Source: Phoronis australis | Taxonomy: Eukaryota; Phoronida; Phoronidae | Reading direction: 5' to 3' | NCBI GenBank assembly: GCA_002633005.1 | Contig: NMRA01000196.1 | Location: 209,581 to 273,580 of the forward strand | DNA length: 64,000 nt | Shown: in pieces, positions 26,301 to 39,920 of the stretch | Layout of the letters: every line of letters begins with the position of its first letter | Position numbering within the stretch: the stretch's first letter is position 1 | The notes under the pieces: generated by a model | Database searches by the model: none | The model's input: the letters and a program-made list of their open reading frames with translations, nothing else | What the model was told of the DNA's origin: nothing | Program-made: the position numbers and the translations under genes

Positions 26301-29300
26301 ATTCTAAACAAAAAGAAATGAACATTTGGTAACAGTTTCATGCGACAACACTTTGTTGAGTTTTGATGTTGCCGAATTGGTTATGAAAACTACATGTATA
26401 GCGTGTACTCTTTGCACTTGTGACATTTAAGCCTCAAACTATTTTGTTTATCTCCTGTGGTGACATTCTGATTTACATCTGTGTACACATTTCCCAGGCC
26501 AATCTCCGGATGGACAAACATTTGTCGTATGAGCAACGAATCCACCGTGTAGACCAAGTAATTGGGGAACTTGGTCTAGAGAAATGCCAAAACACTATCA
26601 TTGGCATTCAGGGCAGAATGAAAGGCATATCCGGGGGAGAGATGAAGAGACTGGCCTTTGCATCAGAGGTGATTAGACTAACATGGTGCCATGTGTAGGC
26701 TGTTAACATGTGATTTACTCGAATTACTAAATGTTAAAGTTTAGCAATTAATCAGCGGACGTGGGCACAGTCAATTGCTTTTGTTTGCTCACTGTGTGGC
26801 TAAGTTCGCTTGTTCTTATTCGTTCACTGCCAGCAAGCGCTTTGAATGACTAGGTTCTGTTATGAAATGATAGAATAAAACAGTGCCTAGTATCTACATA
26901 TGTCTGTACATGCCTAAAATGTTTGAATTTAGATTTTGCGAAATCCACCCCTACTATTCTGTGATGAGCCTACCTCTGGTCTTGACTCGTTCATGGCTGA
27001 GAATGTAGTGAAGACTCTCAAGAAAATGGCTAACAAAGGCATGACTATCTTAGCAACCATACATCAACCATCTTCAGAGGTTTATGCACTCTTTGATCGG
27101 TAGGTTACAGAGTTCACAATTCCTGACGTTAAGATGAAAATGTTCATGTCGCGTGACGCTATACTTTCAGACAACTACAAATGTTGGAGTTTCAAGTACA
27201 GTAGCCATTACCCGAAATACAAAATAACCATTTCTGGTTCTACTGTCCATATCCACATTGTTGTGGAGGAATAGACGAGTTGTTCACAGTTGTATACATG
27301 TATGTACATGTAAATTGTTACCGTACGAATCACGATTTAACAGCTAAATTTGACACCTCGAGTAGGGGTACAATACACTGTTATTCGATCGTCTCGACGG
27401 TCAACCTTTTTTGAAAACACCTCCCCTCATACAATACGATGCATTTTACATGTATCTGTACGAAAAAGAAGATCCCTAATTTATTCGATTCATCAGCCTC
27501 TGGTGCGTTGCATCTGAACCATTCTAGGGCAGGCGGCGTCAAATATGTATGTCTACGTCTGGGCCCTTTGATGCAACATAGTTTTAATAACAGTCGACGG
27601 GCTATCCAAATTAAAGAAATAACAGTAATCATCAAGCTCCTTGACATGCACTACTCTGACGAAATTCGTGTACTGAACATTTTGAACTGTTTCAGAATAT
27701 TACTCTTGGCAGAAGGCAGAGTAGCTTACATGGGATCTTCCAAGGGGGCATTTACTTTCTTTGAAAGGTAAGACCATTGTGCAATGTGACTCGCGGCAGA
27801 TATTATCATCAATGCTTATCCAGACTGTTTTGCCTGTCTCGGCGTGGGTGGCAAACGATGGCCTCCTCATAACCTCTTATACGTTTGCAGTTGACATCAG
27901 CCTTCAATTTCGTTAATGGAATGAAGGTTTTTCGGAAAAAGTGTGGTGGATTACGAGCGAATTTGTTGAAGTTGGAGGGATTTTTAGACTCCAACTGGCT
28001 CTCAAGGTGTCCAGTTGCACTCGGACTGTACACACAGTGACCTGATTTCATTAAGTCAATCCGGGTTGTGTTATACATTATACATATGGGACCCTAATGA
28101 GATTCCAAATTTGATAATTTCGGAGTATCATATCACAGAAACGGTGGCCCAGACTCAAATGAAATGTTTAGTTAGTATGCTTTATGAACCTTTCTCCCAA
28201 ATCTCATGCAATACATTTTCTCTACGCACGAGCTACGGCTGACTTTGAGACGCAACAGACCATTCAATTCCAGCAGTGTGTTTTATTGTAAGGACGGTTT
28301 ACTTTCAGCCCCACAATCAGTTTTGCCGCCTATCGTATCCTTGGCGTTTCATTGTGCTGTGACCAAATGCAGTTTAAGAAAATACCGTCGTGTGTGAAGA
28401 AACTTGTTTATGGCATCCGCACACGGATCATAACGGTTTTAACCTACAGCTCACCGTCGACACTGTTGCATAAAACGATTGTCACGTACTATTGAAAAAT
28501 GAATTGCGACAAATGATCGTCCTTTCCAGAGGGAATTAGAAGATTTTCATCAGCTCACGTCACTGACACCGGAAAATCTAATGAGCCTGATCGCTCTTGA
28601 ATGATACAACCTTTTTTGTTCCTGTTGTTGAACACTGTAGTCCAGCCAATATTGTTTTTGTGTGAGAACTTCCTCGAAAATGTTCAACCTCTCTCTTTAA
28701 GCACCTCACCTCACTGTTAACGACACATTAAATTAACAACAAACTAGCAACCTACAGATATTTAACTGATATTCTATTTCAGCCTGAAAGTTCCTTGTCC
28801 GCCCAACTTTAACCCTGCTGATCATTACATTCGGGTGTTGGCCATTAGGCCGGGCCAGGAAGACGACTGTAAAGCTAACGTAAAGGTAATTAATGAAGCG
28901 CAAAAGTACTGACCCATTAGCGGCGCAGCACTGAAAAAAGTGAGGGCTAAAGCCCCCATAGCCCCCGTGTAGTGCACCGCCTATAGACCATGTGCGGCGT
29001 AGCACTGAAAAAGTGGGAGGGGGGCTATAACCCCCAGCCCCCTATGGTGCGCCGCCCATGTGACCGTATTCAGTTGAAACTTTCACACATTGTGCGTTAC
29101 GATGTCTTCTCTGATACGCTGTTGGGGATTGTTTTTAAAATGTTCCACTTTTGAATGAGGGACTGTAAAAGTAAAATAGGATTTCTCATAAGGAAAACTC
29201 ACAAATCGTATCAACCGAAACCGAAATGATAACTTAGAAAGCTGTAGCAAAGCTGTTAAGATTTCATCTTGAAGGCTTACGTGAAATGAAATTTGGTTAT

Positions 29301-32300
29301 TTTATTGATTTCTTTGTTTTGTTAGGCTTGTGCATTCCCTTTTTATAAAGTTCAAGAAAATACATGGTCACACGTTCCACTTGATGTTAGGATAATCTAT
29401 TAATCAAAAAGAAATTTGACAGGCTTTCTGCTTTTAAAACATAATTATGAGCAATTACCGAAATAAAATCTGTAGTTTTGTAGGTACACTCCCTGTACAT
29501 GGCGTACTTGTCGACAAGGTCCTACATTTACATAAACATGTAGATGCGCTTCATTTTTGTAAGCTGGTTGTTCACTTTGGAACACACTGCAAGGTATCAA
29601 TGGTTCAGTAACCTGCAGCATGTAGCCTGTATCAGACGAAACATCGTATACATGTGCATACACGCTAATATTTCAGAACTTTTAATAATGTACAGTACAT
29701 GTATTGAATGAACTTGCTTTGTGTTGGCTAACTTTGTAATCCTTATTAAAAAAACTATTCGAAGTATTTATGTACGGCTAAAATTTATGTAATCACTTGA
29801 ACTAAACTAAACCCTGTTTTGATGATTTCAACCAAGCCTCATTCTGTTACCTGCTAATGCATCACTGGTGTCTATCGTGAAAGACGAAAGCAGGAACCAA
29901 CTAAAACCTCAAACCTGCTATGCTATCTTACAACTTGGACATCATGGTCCTTGGTGTGTGGTCTTTTCCCACAGTTGCTGCGCACTTCGCTTGAACATTA
30001 GGTCACACTTGCCTGTTTAGCAGAAGTTTTCAAATTTTCCTCCAAACTTCTGAGTGTTGACGAAGTTTACATAGCATTAGTTTATTCAGTGAAAGAATTG
30101 GATGGGAAAGTCGTTCTTAGTATCTGTTGCTGGGCCAACACCGGTTTTGACATCCTCAATTTAGCTAAAGCCACTGTCAGTTGAACATGTTTGAGTCGTG
30201 CAAGTGTTGTTTCCAGTTCATCACTGAGTTTGTTACTAACACGTGTATTTTGAAATTCAAAATGTAGTAGATCACTACATGTAAGCCTGGTCTGTACACG
30301 CCATATTACCTGTTGACAACATCATGTAACGAAATGGAGCCAACAGGTGGCGTGCAGATCGGAATTAAAATGCTTGTGATCTCAGTGTGCTTCCACGGCG
30401 GTTCAAAGATTCATGTCTTTATGTAAACTCGTAGTATAGACTCTGAACGTACTACTTGCAGAGCATATGCGACGCCTACGACACATCAGAGTTTGCACGA
30501 GGCATTGAGAAAGGTTTGGATTCCTACTCCGTGGCCGATAACAACGTAAATGTGAGTCTTTCACCAAATGAATGCGTTCACAGTTGCATCCTTTTAGAGG
30601 TGATGAGGCCGTATATCGGTCGCGCTATTTTAACAGCTCAGACACCTCTTTAGGGACATCCGGTAGATGGCATTTACTAAATTTCTCCACCACCCCTTCT
30701 TACTTTGTACGGAAAGTCGACGAAGAAGTTTATAGTTTAGTGCATTGAATGCTAAGCCTTTCCAATCATCTCATTCGGTTGATTTTTGAATCATTGCTGT
30801 GCACATAAACAACACCCCCTTTTGTCCGTGCTTGTTTCACAGTTGAAGAAACTTTAAAAATTGATGTTATGTATTCTTCCTTCTAGTTCGACGAGATTTC
30901 CCGCATTGATAGAAACCCGTATCAGGCCAACTGGTGCCAACAATTCAGAGCTGTACTTTGGCGCTCGTGGTTGTCCTCGTGGAGGGACCCCCTTGTCATT
31001 AAAGTCCGATTTGCTCAGACTGTGGTAAGTTGCACATCGGTCTGGCTGCATTTATTTCTAACCTATCAGTGCCCCCGACGTCATTTATGGGTCTGCTTGC
31101 TTTTAGTGTCATAGAAATATCACACACCACTACTTGTATCGAATGTTTCAATAAGTCAAGCAGTTGTCGGAGGATCTTCGTAATCTCTCTTGTCTTTATT
31201 TTGTTTTAGTTCATAGCTGTCCTACTAGGTCTAATATACCTACAGCAGACCTACAACCAAGCCGGAGTACAGAACATCAACGGTGTGATATTTTTAGTTC
31301 TCACCAACATGACCTTCGTCAACCTCTTCGCCGTCGTAAACGTAAGTAAATTAAGATGAATTGCAAGAAATCGCATAGGTTTTGAAGTAATGAAATATTA
31401 CAGCATTATTCTAAGTTGTGACAACCATATACATGTAATATCAAAGCTTTTCCATCACTGTTGTTAAAGTTATCAAAAATGAGACCAGGTCTGACCATTT
31501 CATTAGAAACATATTTCATAATGGTAAGTCACTTCAATCAAAAGTTTGCTTTTGTGACGGAACACTGATATAAAGCCACTTTATGAAACCTGCAATAAAC
31601 CAAAAAAATGGTTCAATTGTCCAACAACCAGCATTCTTTTAGTCAGAACAGACTCAAAAATCAAAGGAAGTGTAATTCTAAGTCGCAACTCTTTAACAAA
31701 ACTCAAAATGCCCAACCAAATCAGCAGCCACCAATTTCTAACGAATTTAGGGTACTTAAATCCAGCGATGGATCAAAAACTATTGAGTACCACCTTTCCG
31801 TTTGTGCTCCTTTACATACATGTATTTGCTTTGCACAACGACATCTGACAAGTTTTCAACTCACTGAGCAAAGATTCCGTGCGAAAGCCTACACCCTTTG
31901 GTTTTCGGCTTCTAAGATTGAATCCCTAATGAACGATCTATGATTCCATTTTTGAACGAGGGGATATCTTGTATTACAAGACCAAGCATGTTATGACCAC
32001 GCTGGGTATTCATAACTTTTCACTTAACGCTGCATTGTTTAGCTGCATGGCTAAGTACGAAACTCAAATTGGGCCTTTCGTTATCATAACATCGAACCCT
32101 AGTATTCCTTAGCGCAATATCATTCCTTTCCATTTACCAACAACACCATCGAAACCATCAACGAACCAGACTGTCGACGTTGGCCAATCCTAAAATGCGA
32201 ATTTGAACATGGTGCATGTACACATTGTTCATTTGACAGCAATTCAAGATCGGATAAATGTGGTAATATCTTGAAACCACAGTTAAAGCGTTTCGGTTAG

Positions 32301-35300
32301 GAATTCGACTGGCAAAATGCATCTGGCTTTGAACGTGACGTGCTAACATTTAGATGGAATTTATTGCCAAAGTTGTGTTTGTCAGAGCTGGGATAGCCTT
32401 CGGTCAGCGAAATGTTTAAGTACCAAAGTCAATTTCAATAAGAAATTTTACATGAGATTATTTGTTTGTAGTTTCCTCTGAACCACCATTTTATCTATTT
32501 GAAGGCTTTCCCCGCTGAACTACCAATATTTCGAAGGGAGCACTTCAACGGCATGTATCGCACAGACGTTTATTTCCTTTCCAAAAACATCTCGGAACTA
32601 CCGTCGTTCGTGCTCACGCCGATTCTCTTCACGGCAATATTATACTACATGGTCGGTAAGTAGGCGAAGTGCGTTACTGTTGCATACAGCTGTATGTTAT
32701 TTAGAGACAAAAGGGCACGCTAATTGGAGTCAAGAAGTAAAATTTGTTTTACGGTACATGTAAAGTGAACAAAGGATCTTCAGATTTTGGTCTCTCACTC
32801 CTTGGGACTGATGGAAATATGTTCTCGAAGAACTCTTTCAGGTATTTGAACTCTTTAAGAATCTCAAACGAGCATAATTCTTATTTTCAGGTTTATACAA
32901 TTCCTTGGAAGCATTCCTTATTGCGACTGCCATAATAACACTTGTTGCTAATACGGCGCTGTCATTCGGTAAGATAATTGCGTTTCATATTTAATTTAGA
33001 CTAATGCAGTTATCATTGAAGGCTAAATGTCTTCTAAGAAATGTTTGTTTATTTTTCTCAATACCTCGAAGTATCACATTAACATCCATGGTACTATGCT
33101 ACCCATACTTGTTTACGTGTGAATTATCTTTTGAAACTTAGACTAAAGGTTCGGCTTGAGAGAATACATACATGTATATTGATCCTTAACTGGAAATTGA
33201 GGAGCTTTTTCTTCTTTTCAGGTTACGTCATATCCACGGCCTCAAGGAGCGTCACCATGGCGCTGGCAGTGGGGCCACCATTTTTAATCCCATTAATGTT
33301 ATTTGGTGGATTCTTCTTGAACACCGGAGCTGAGTAAGCATTGCAAATATTATGAAAATGCATGACCCATGTTTCCCACCCTTTCCCGGCAAACAGCTTA
33401 CAGACATCTACGATCACTTTCTGCTGGATCAAAAGTGACTTTTTAGTAGCATATTTTGTCTTCAGTAGGCATATATAACAATTTTTACAAAATACGTACG
33501 CTCTCATCACTTTCACGATCTTCGCCATGCACGTTTGAGTTACAGAATCATCAACACTTTTACTGAATACTTTGAAAGGCGAATAATATTTTTTCAGTAC
33601 CCCCGCTTTCGTTGTCCCCATTGCGTTTCCTGATGTTCGAATTCTCTTCGTCTCCACAACCTGTTGCTTTACAACAGATAGACATTGACTGTGCTTGATT
33701 TACTCAGCCGGTTTAACCAGCTAAGACACGTAATTGGTTTTCGTTCTCAACTTCTGGCTTACAAACCAATCATATTTCTTAGCCGGTTGACACTGCTGAC
33801 TAAATCAAATGCAGCCATTCTTTTTATTCTAACTGGTTTGTTTAATCTTTTTGCTTTCGCTGTTTGGGGTGAGGTTGCTTCGTTCTAATATGAATAATTC
33901 CTGTATTTGAAATCAGATTGTTGTTAAGCGGAGCGAGCAAAATTTATTGGTACATAATATGTATATAAACCCCAAAAAAGTTTAACTGTTTTTTTATATC
34001 AAGCAAGTTTGATGTTAGCATAAAATATTTTGTTAATATTGGAATTTGTGTTCTTGGTCGATGACGTACATGTATATACAGTTATCATATATACGCATCT
34101 TTTGTTTTGCAGTTCTGTTAAGGACTACTTTGTATGGATCAAATACCTGTCCTGGTTCCAATTTTCTAATGAAATCTTATCCGTTAACCAATGGAAAAAC
34201 GTCGAAAATATCAGTAAGTATGTGATATCAGAACAAACCCGTATATTAATTTCGTACATTGAGCCCATGTGAACACACGTGAGAGTTCAGAAAGTGAGTT
34301 GTAGAAATTGATCTGGCAGTCTTAGATTACATGTAGTATCTCAACTCAGCAAATGCCATTGGCTTGCACTATTTTCTGAGAAGTTTCACTTCTGATAGTC
34401 GAAAAGCTACACATTCGAGGCCTTATATGTTATATACATACTGCATTCCGATACAACTGTGCTATGGGAGAAAAGCCTGGTTGCAACTATTTCATATTTG
34501 ACTGTTGGTTCCTCTTACATGTATATTAAGACATGTAGAATAGTGCCAGAAATGAAAAGTTGATCGATAGGCTACTGTGTCTTAGTTTTCTTCATTGTAG
34601 TGGTCTCAAATGTTAATGCAGGCATGAGGACCAGCGACGTCTGTGACGTACATGTAAGCATGGGAAGTGAAGACCCTGTCGCTTACAAGTTTAAACTTTA
34701 GGGACTCATGATCCGAACACCTGAGTATCGCTTATCAGATTTGTTTCATTTTCTTTTCTCCAGTTTGTGACAACAGCACCAGCTCGAGTTCTACCATAAT
34801 GAACATGTTTTTCGCCAGTAGTGCAGGTCCTCCCAGTGATTCGCGTTGTTTCCAAAACGGCAAGCAAGTCCTAGCAAGTCTCAGTTTTTCAGAGGTACAG
34901 CACTTGTTTTCAAAGGATTTCAGTAACAGTGTTGTAGTGATTACTTATGATATGTTTGAAAACAGAATTATGATTCCAAAGAGTAAGGTATCGAAGAAAA
35001 CGGGAAATCTGCAAAACCAGGGTAGGGTTCAATAACGTTAGTCAAGAACTTACGCTGGGACCTGGCTAAGAGCAAGACTTTTCGAGATTACGCATTTTAA
35101 ATGGAAACACGCGGTTTTGGCTAGATTTTTCTTGCCGCCAGACAAATACTGAACTCTACCTGATTTTTCAATGGCGAACAGGTCTTTGTTCTCTTTGAAC
35201 TATGAAGTTTCAAAATATAGCTGCACGTTCGGTACCTACGATCGTTCAGTTGAAGCCGCAATTAATGACGCCCACGGCGTCATGCTTCTAATCTTACTTT

Positions 35301-35839
35301 GAATTGAAATTGGACACATTAATACTATCGGATTTCGCCCCGCGACCGCGACTGAAAGTGACCCGACGAGTACATGTTATGGGCGTGGTGACAAAAATGT
35401 GATATCCTCTTAAGACTAGACGTTAACTGTAAATGTTTCTAATTTGAGAAATTAAGGAGAAATTAGAGATCGGTTCAGCTCTGTAAGTTGTCAATAGAAT
35501 GTTGTGTTTTGACAAGAGCTATTGGTGTATTGTCCTTTAAAATGTAATCTTTTCAAGCTGGAAGTTTTTGGATTTGTTGCCATTTAAATACTACATATGT
35601 ACATGTATACATTGGTCACTACAAGAAAGAGAGAGACAACAATGGCGGATTTTTGGTTATGTGACAACCTTTTTCATATCACCTCTCTATAGTTCGTACG
35701 AAGTGCCCTTTGCAATCGTCTTTTATTCATGTTTCAGGACAATTTTTGGTTGGATTTTGGTTTACTTTGTGGATTAATGGTTGGGTACAGGATCCTCTCC
35801 TACATCATTCTACTCATCAAAACCTACATCCGGGACTGA
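23329..35839 (+). CDS. white: White ortholog, ABCG half-transporter, 17 coding exons, 690 aa
   Basis: Coding exons: 23329-23449, 23773-23940, 25480-25528, 25904-26090, 26498-26668, 26933-27099, 27696-27767, 28783-28885, 30462-30551, 30887-31024, 31210-31341, 32505-32655, 32891-32968, 33222-33333, 34113-34213, 34764-34894 and 35738-35839 (TGA). All junctions are GT-AG, all phases agree, and the sum is 2073 nt. The nucleotide-binding domain comes first: Walker A GASGAGKST (111-119, split by intron 3), Q-loop YIQQDDLF, signature ISGGE (219-223), Walker B LLFCDEP (239-245), H-loop His276. Six membrane spans follow, with [18 protein letters not shown] before the last, glycosylatable extracellular loop. 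Length and block order match Drosophila White (about 687 aa), which dimerises with Scarlet or Brown to import pigment precursors into granules. Met224 replaces the basic residue usual after SGGE. The start is the first ATG after an in-frame TAG at 23,233; an acceptor-like CTCCTACAG just before it suggests an upstream non-coding exon. Confidence 0.93.
28920..29060. repeat. Two-unit tandem repeat with inverted ends
   Basis: Two units of about 68 bp sit in white intron 8, each starting GCGGCG(C/T)AGCACTGAAAAA and ending AGTGCACCGCC or GGTGCGCCGCC. Within each unit the ends are imperfect inverted repeats of one another, so each unit can fold back. Confidence 0.6.
33716..33788. repeat. Short foldback in white intron 14
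   Basis: ACCAGCTAAGACACGTAATTGGTTT (33,716-33,740) pairs with 33,762-33,788 across a roughly 21-nt loop. A related foldback with the same core (AACCAATCA and CTTAGTCGG) is at 48,731-48,802. Confidence 0.55.
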
Positions 35840-36481
35840 GGTATTAATCCATGAAATAGCTCGTCGCCAACTGCTTCTACTATAACGGAGCAACTGTGAT
35901 GTTGACAGGACAGCTTGGAACGTACAACCGTTGAACCCTTAGCCTCACGCTTCTTGAAAGCCAGACGAAAATGAAACACATGGGATACAAAAACAGTACT
36001 TGATTTTCATAGATTTCCTGCATGTATTTTGACAAACGAGAGTAGTGGTGTGTGCTGGTTACGTACAGTTATATACAGTGTATTTAGAATCCTTTTCAGG
36101 TGCCAGGACAATGTCACGCCCCCATGTGGAGCATATCATCAAAAGGGTGTATCATCGCCATTTTACTTTGAGTACCTAGTTCTTATTGTAGACTTTTCGT
36201 GAACGTAATTTATTTTGAAACAGACAGAAAAGTTCACAGGAGCGGCGTGTCACTGATAAAAATGAAATATCCGGAAGTACTAGTATTGTCTGATGACACT
36301 GAAACAGACAACAATCATGGTTCCATATTCTTGGATTTATTAACACATACGCGCAGTGCAGAATAGTAGCCTCAGCTATAAACTTGGCTACATATAGCAC
36401 AAAATTAACTGATAAGAGCTGAACTCGTCAATGACTCAAAAAGGCTACAAGAGCGTTGAGCTACTCCACATCTGTCCTGAA

Positions 36482-36487
36482 AATAAA
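36482..36487 (+). other. Candidate polyadenylation signal of white
   Basis: AATAAA about 640 nt after the white stop codon is the first canonical hexamer I found downstream. Whether it is used cannot be told from sequence. Confidence 0.3.
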
Positions 36488-37454
36488 TTAGGCATAATAA
36501 CAGTGTTTCAGGCGAAAGATATCTGTTGGCGTAAGGGAATTGTTTGTTATTATACATTGAATCAAGACTTCATTGTATCATGTCATTAATTAATGTGAGA
36601 CATTTCATCATAAAGATTGAATTAAGTGAGACACGGCTTGATCATTGAGATTTGTGTTATCATCAAACGTACTGACAATAGACACCAATTGAAAATTGTT
36701 TGTTGACAACATCAGGTAAAGAAATGACCGCACGCAGAATGTTTGGATCTTGAAGTGGTTTAATATTGGTTCTCAAACAAAAAATATTGCGTTGAATGAA
36801 ATTACAAATAAATTATTATCACATAAGATACTTAAACGTCGCGTGTTAGTTACAAAAATCAACTATACATGTTTTTGCGCAGACTTAACGGCGACAGAGA
36901 TGTAGGAATACAAAGAACGACGAGACTTGACAAATTAGGATTTTTGATAAAGCAGTTGGTTCACTGTAAAAGTTGCCAGTTGATTTCGATTTGGAAACGT
37001 GAGACATGCTTGGTTTGAAAACCTGCGTCAAGCATTTTCATGTGCAATATTCTATTAAAACTCTTCCCATACAAGGTGCATTCGTTGGGACTTTCCCCTC
37101 TACAGGTATGTCCCCTGAGATGGGATTTTATACGATGTTCGTACCACATTCTGAACATACATTTGGCAATTTAATACGCAAACATTACAAAGTTTTGTTT
37201 TAAGTGCTCTGGGTGATTTGGTCCACGAATAAATAGTTAAAAGGTTCTTAAGTAGGTAGGTTTCTTTCATCTTCCCGTCGAATCCACGGACTTGGCGGAC
37301 GTTTGGGAGACGCCAGTGATTCTAGTAGTATTGGGTCAATCAGAGCCATTTTTGGCTTACTCCATGTTAGCAGTTTCCTCCAAACAGAGACGGAAGAACT
37401 GTACTCCTTACACAGCTGAGTGGCACGAGAACGGCAACCAGGAATCCAACTTTG

Positions 37455-37620
37455 AGGAGACAGTGTGGCTCAGTGGTTTGAGCTCCGGACTCTCGTTTGG
37501 GAGAACCGGGTTCGATTCCTGACTTTACTGGCTGATAATCGAGAAGTGCACAAAGGTGTTTCCTACTCCTTTGAGCTCCGTCTTACTAATGAATGCATGA
37601 AAGGGAGTGAACGAGAACCT
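37455..37620 (+). mobile_element. tRNA-derived SINE
   Basis: The head GTGTGGCTCAGTGGTTTGAG matches a tRNA D-arm and box A, and GGGTTCGATTCC about 40 nt later is a canonical box B with T-arm. No matching acceptor stem is present, so it is a SINE head and not a working tRNA gene. A tRNA-unrelated body follows; the 3' limit is approximate. Confidence 0.65.
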
Positions 37621-39100
37621 GGATATAATGGGAAAGCGATTTCCGGGACTGTGCTTATATTTTACTATGCTGGAGTATTTGTTTCTTTCTCTCAATACTC
37701 GTTTCTTTCCTGACCGAGGTTCTCAAAGCCGCTTTGTGTCTACATACTTTCGTTTTGTAATAGTATCTTAGAGGTACGTTTCCTCTTAGAACGTTGAGTG
37801 GAACCATCGAAAGACACAATATGAGAACTCGATCCCCGTTTTAATGATAGTCTTGGCTTCATTGGGCTTTGATGAAGCTGGATGTCGAATACAATCGTAG
37901 ATTCGTTGTGTCTGCCGACTCTAGGTGATTGCACCTTTCATATTTGGACGGCAGAGAACAAATGGCAGTAGTAAACGATATACATGTAAGGTGTATTTAA
38001 TTGTTTGGGACACGTAGAGAAACTATGTCTCGTCAAGGAAACGCAAGTTCTCCGTAGTATGTGCTGTGAGGTGTTTTGTTTAAGGTCCACGAATAGATGG
38101 CCGAAAGGTTCATTGGTGGCGTCCGCTTATACTTTCTGAAGAAATTGCCCGTGACCTGCTTACCCGAGCTGCAGCCTGCGTGACATCTTGGGGATTCTTG
38201 AAAAAGACTTGATACTGCGCGTTCAAAGTGGTGGTGCTCACTTCCTTGTTTTGGAAAAACGTTTTATACCAGCAAAATCAACGTCATGTTCCCATGGTGG
38301 TTCCTTTTTCAAACAGTCTGGTCACACATCGAACTATGGTTGTTCGCACAGGTACACTGTAGGAGTTGGTGGTTGATATCAATTCACTTTTAAGTTACGA
38401 CGAATTATTCACAGAGATAGTATTTCGAAGTCACTTCTTCGCTGATGCGAAGTACTATGCCATGACCTTGAATTTTACTTCAAGAACTTAAAAGTTCAGA
38501 ATCTTTTCTTGCGTAAGGATTAGAGATATGGCACTATTCCACTCATGGTCGTCGTCATAAAGCTGCCACTGATCTATCGATTAAGACGAAACTCACGAGC
38601 TCCCAAACGCCTAAAGACGTTGCTTTTTCGAACTCAAAAAAATTGACGCTCAACTCGTGCTCCGTGACCTTCATACATGTTCATACATGTAGCTATGAGA
38701 GTATCGTATACCACTGAGAAGAGACAAGTCACCATGAAAAAATCCACAAAAGACCACAATATCTCGGTCTCACCAATGAGTTTCGGGTAGCTAGAGATTC
38801 GCGAAGTATCAGATCAAGTTGTCACCATGTCGACCGAGACGACCAGACCATTGTCGGTGTTCCCGAAATGATCCTTTCTAACATCGACTAAGGAGACGAA
38901 ATGGTAGTCCAGTATTAAGTTATCTTTAGGGAACAAACAATAATGAACCCTATGAGTTTGCGATCCGATATCAAATGCACGACTCATGCTGGCCATTAAC
39001 CCGTCGTTGCATGCTTACAGCAAGTCATTTACTGGTTCGACATGTCTGGTGAAATCACATTATGAGTATACATGTACATGCACATACACATATACCTACA

Positions 39101-39138
39101 GCTGTACACACACACACACACAGACACACACAGACACA

Positions 39139-39200
<62 letters not shown>
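39101..39200. repeat. (CA)n microsatellite
   Basis: An almost pure CA tract of about 95 bp with a few GA interruptions, bordered by a TACATGTA-rich stretch and followed by a diverged arm of the 13.5-kb foldback (from about 39,205). Thr-His repeat open frames here are artefacts. Confidence 0.95.
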
Positions 39201-39202
<2 letters not shown>

Positions 39203-39920
39203 TACATAGGTTACACAATGTATGTGTTTGTACTAGTGGTCGTTATATGGAGATTTGCGATATGCAAAAGTATTTCAACAAGGGCAAATTGCCTGAAATC
39301 TTGAATACGCATGGTGTTCCAGGTTACCCCTGACAGAAAATTGGAACGGAAGCTTAAATGGATACCAAACCCGATTTTGTTCTATTAGCAGATACGAGTA
39401 CTGAAACGACGTTCCTATCTAATTCTCTGAAAACTAATGCTCTACAACCCTCTTCAACCCTCACTTTTTGACGGAAAACTTGATAACCTTTTCAAAATCT
39501 GCTAAATGGTAAAGCGTGACATACGATTTTAGCAACTTACACGGCAACTGTGCAAAAAGACCACCCACCAAGGACCGCAATATCTAATGGGGGAGATAGG
39601 GAGATTTGCCTTTTTAGTTGATTCCTGCTATTTTATTTGAAGATGGATACCAATGGTTCATTAGTAGTCGACAGAACGATGATTGGTTGAAATCACCTAA
39701 ACATGATATAATGTAATTTTACCTGTGCCGGATCCACCTTGATCCGGTCAAGGCGACTGATTTACTCAGCTCTTCCAACTCGACTACTTACGTGTACATG
39801 ACTCATTAATCAGAACAGTTGCCAATAAGCAGAAACACCATTTATCTGACATCTTATCCCTGACATTGTCATTGGTGAGGGTGAACTACAGTACTGTGCG
39901 CAGGTCAGGAATTCAAGATA

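Noticed and set aside
31608-31943. 111-codon Gln/Asn-rich plus-strand frame in white intron 11
   Set aside because: Low-complexity composition, no motif, and it lies within a well-supported intron.
37455-37530. Functional tRNA gene
   Set aside because: Box A and B are present but there is no matching acceptor stem or convincing anticodon arm; SINE head preferred.
38986-39333. Thr-His repeat protein
   Set aside because: Translation of the CA microsatellite.
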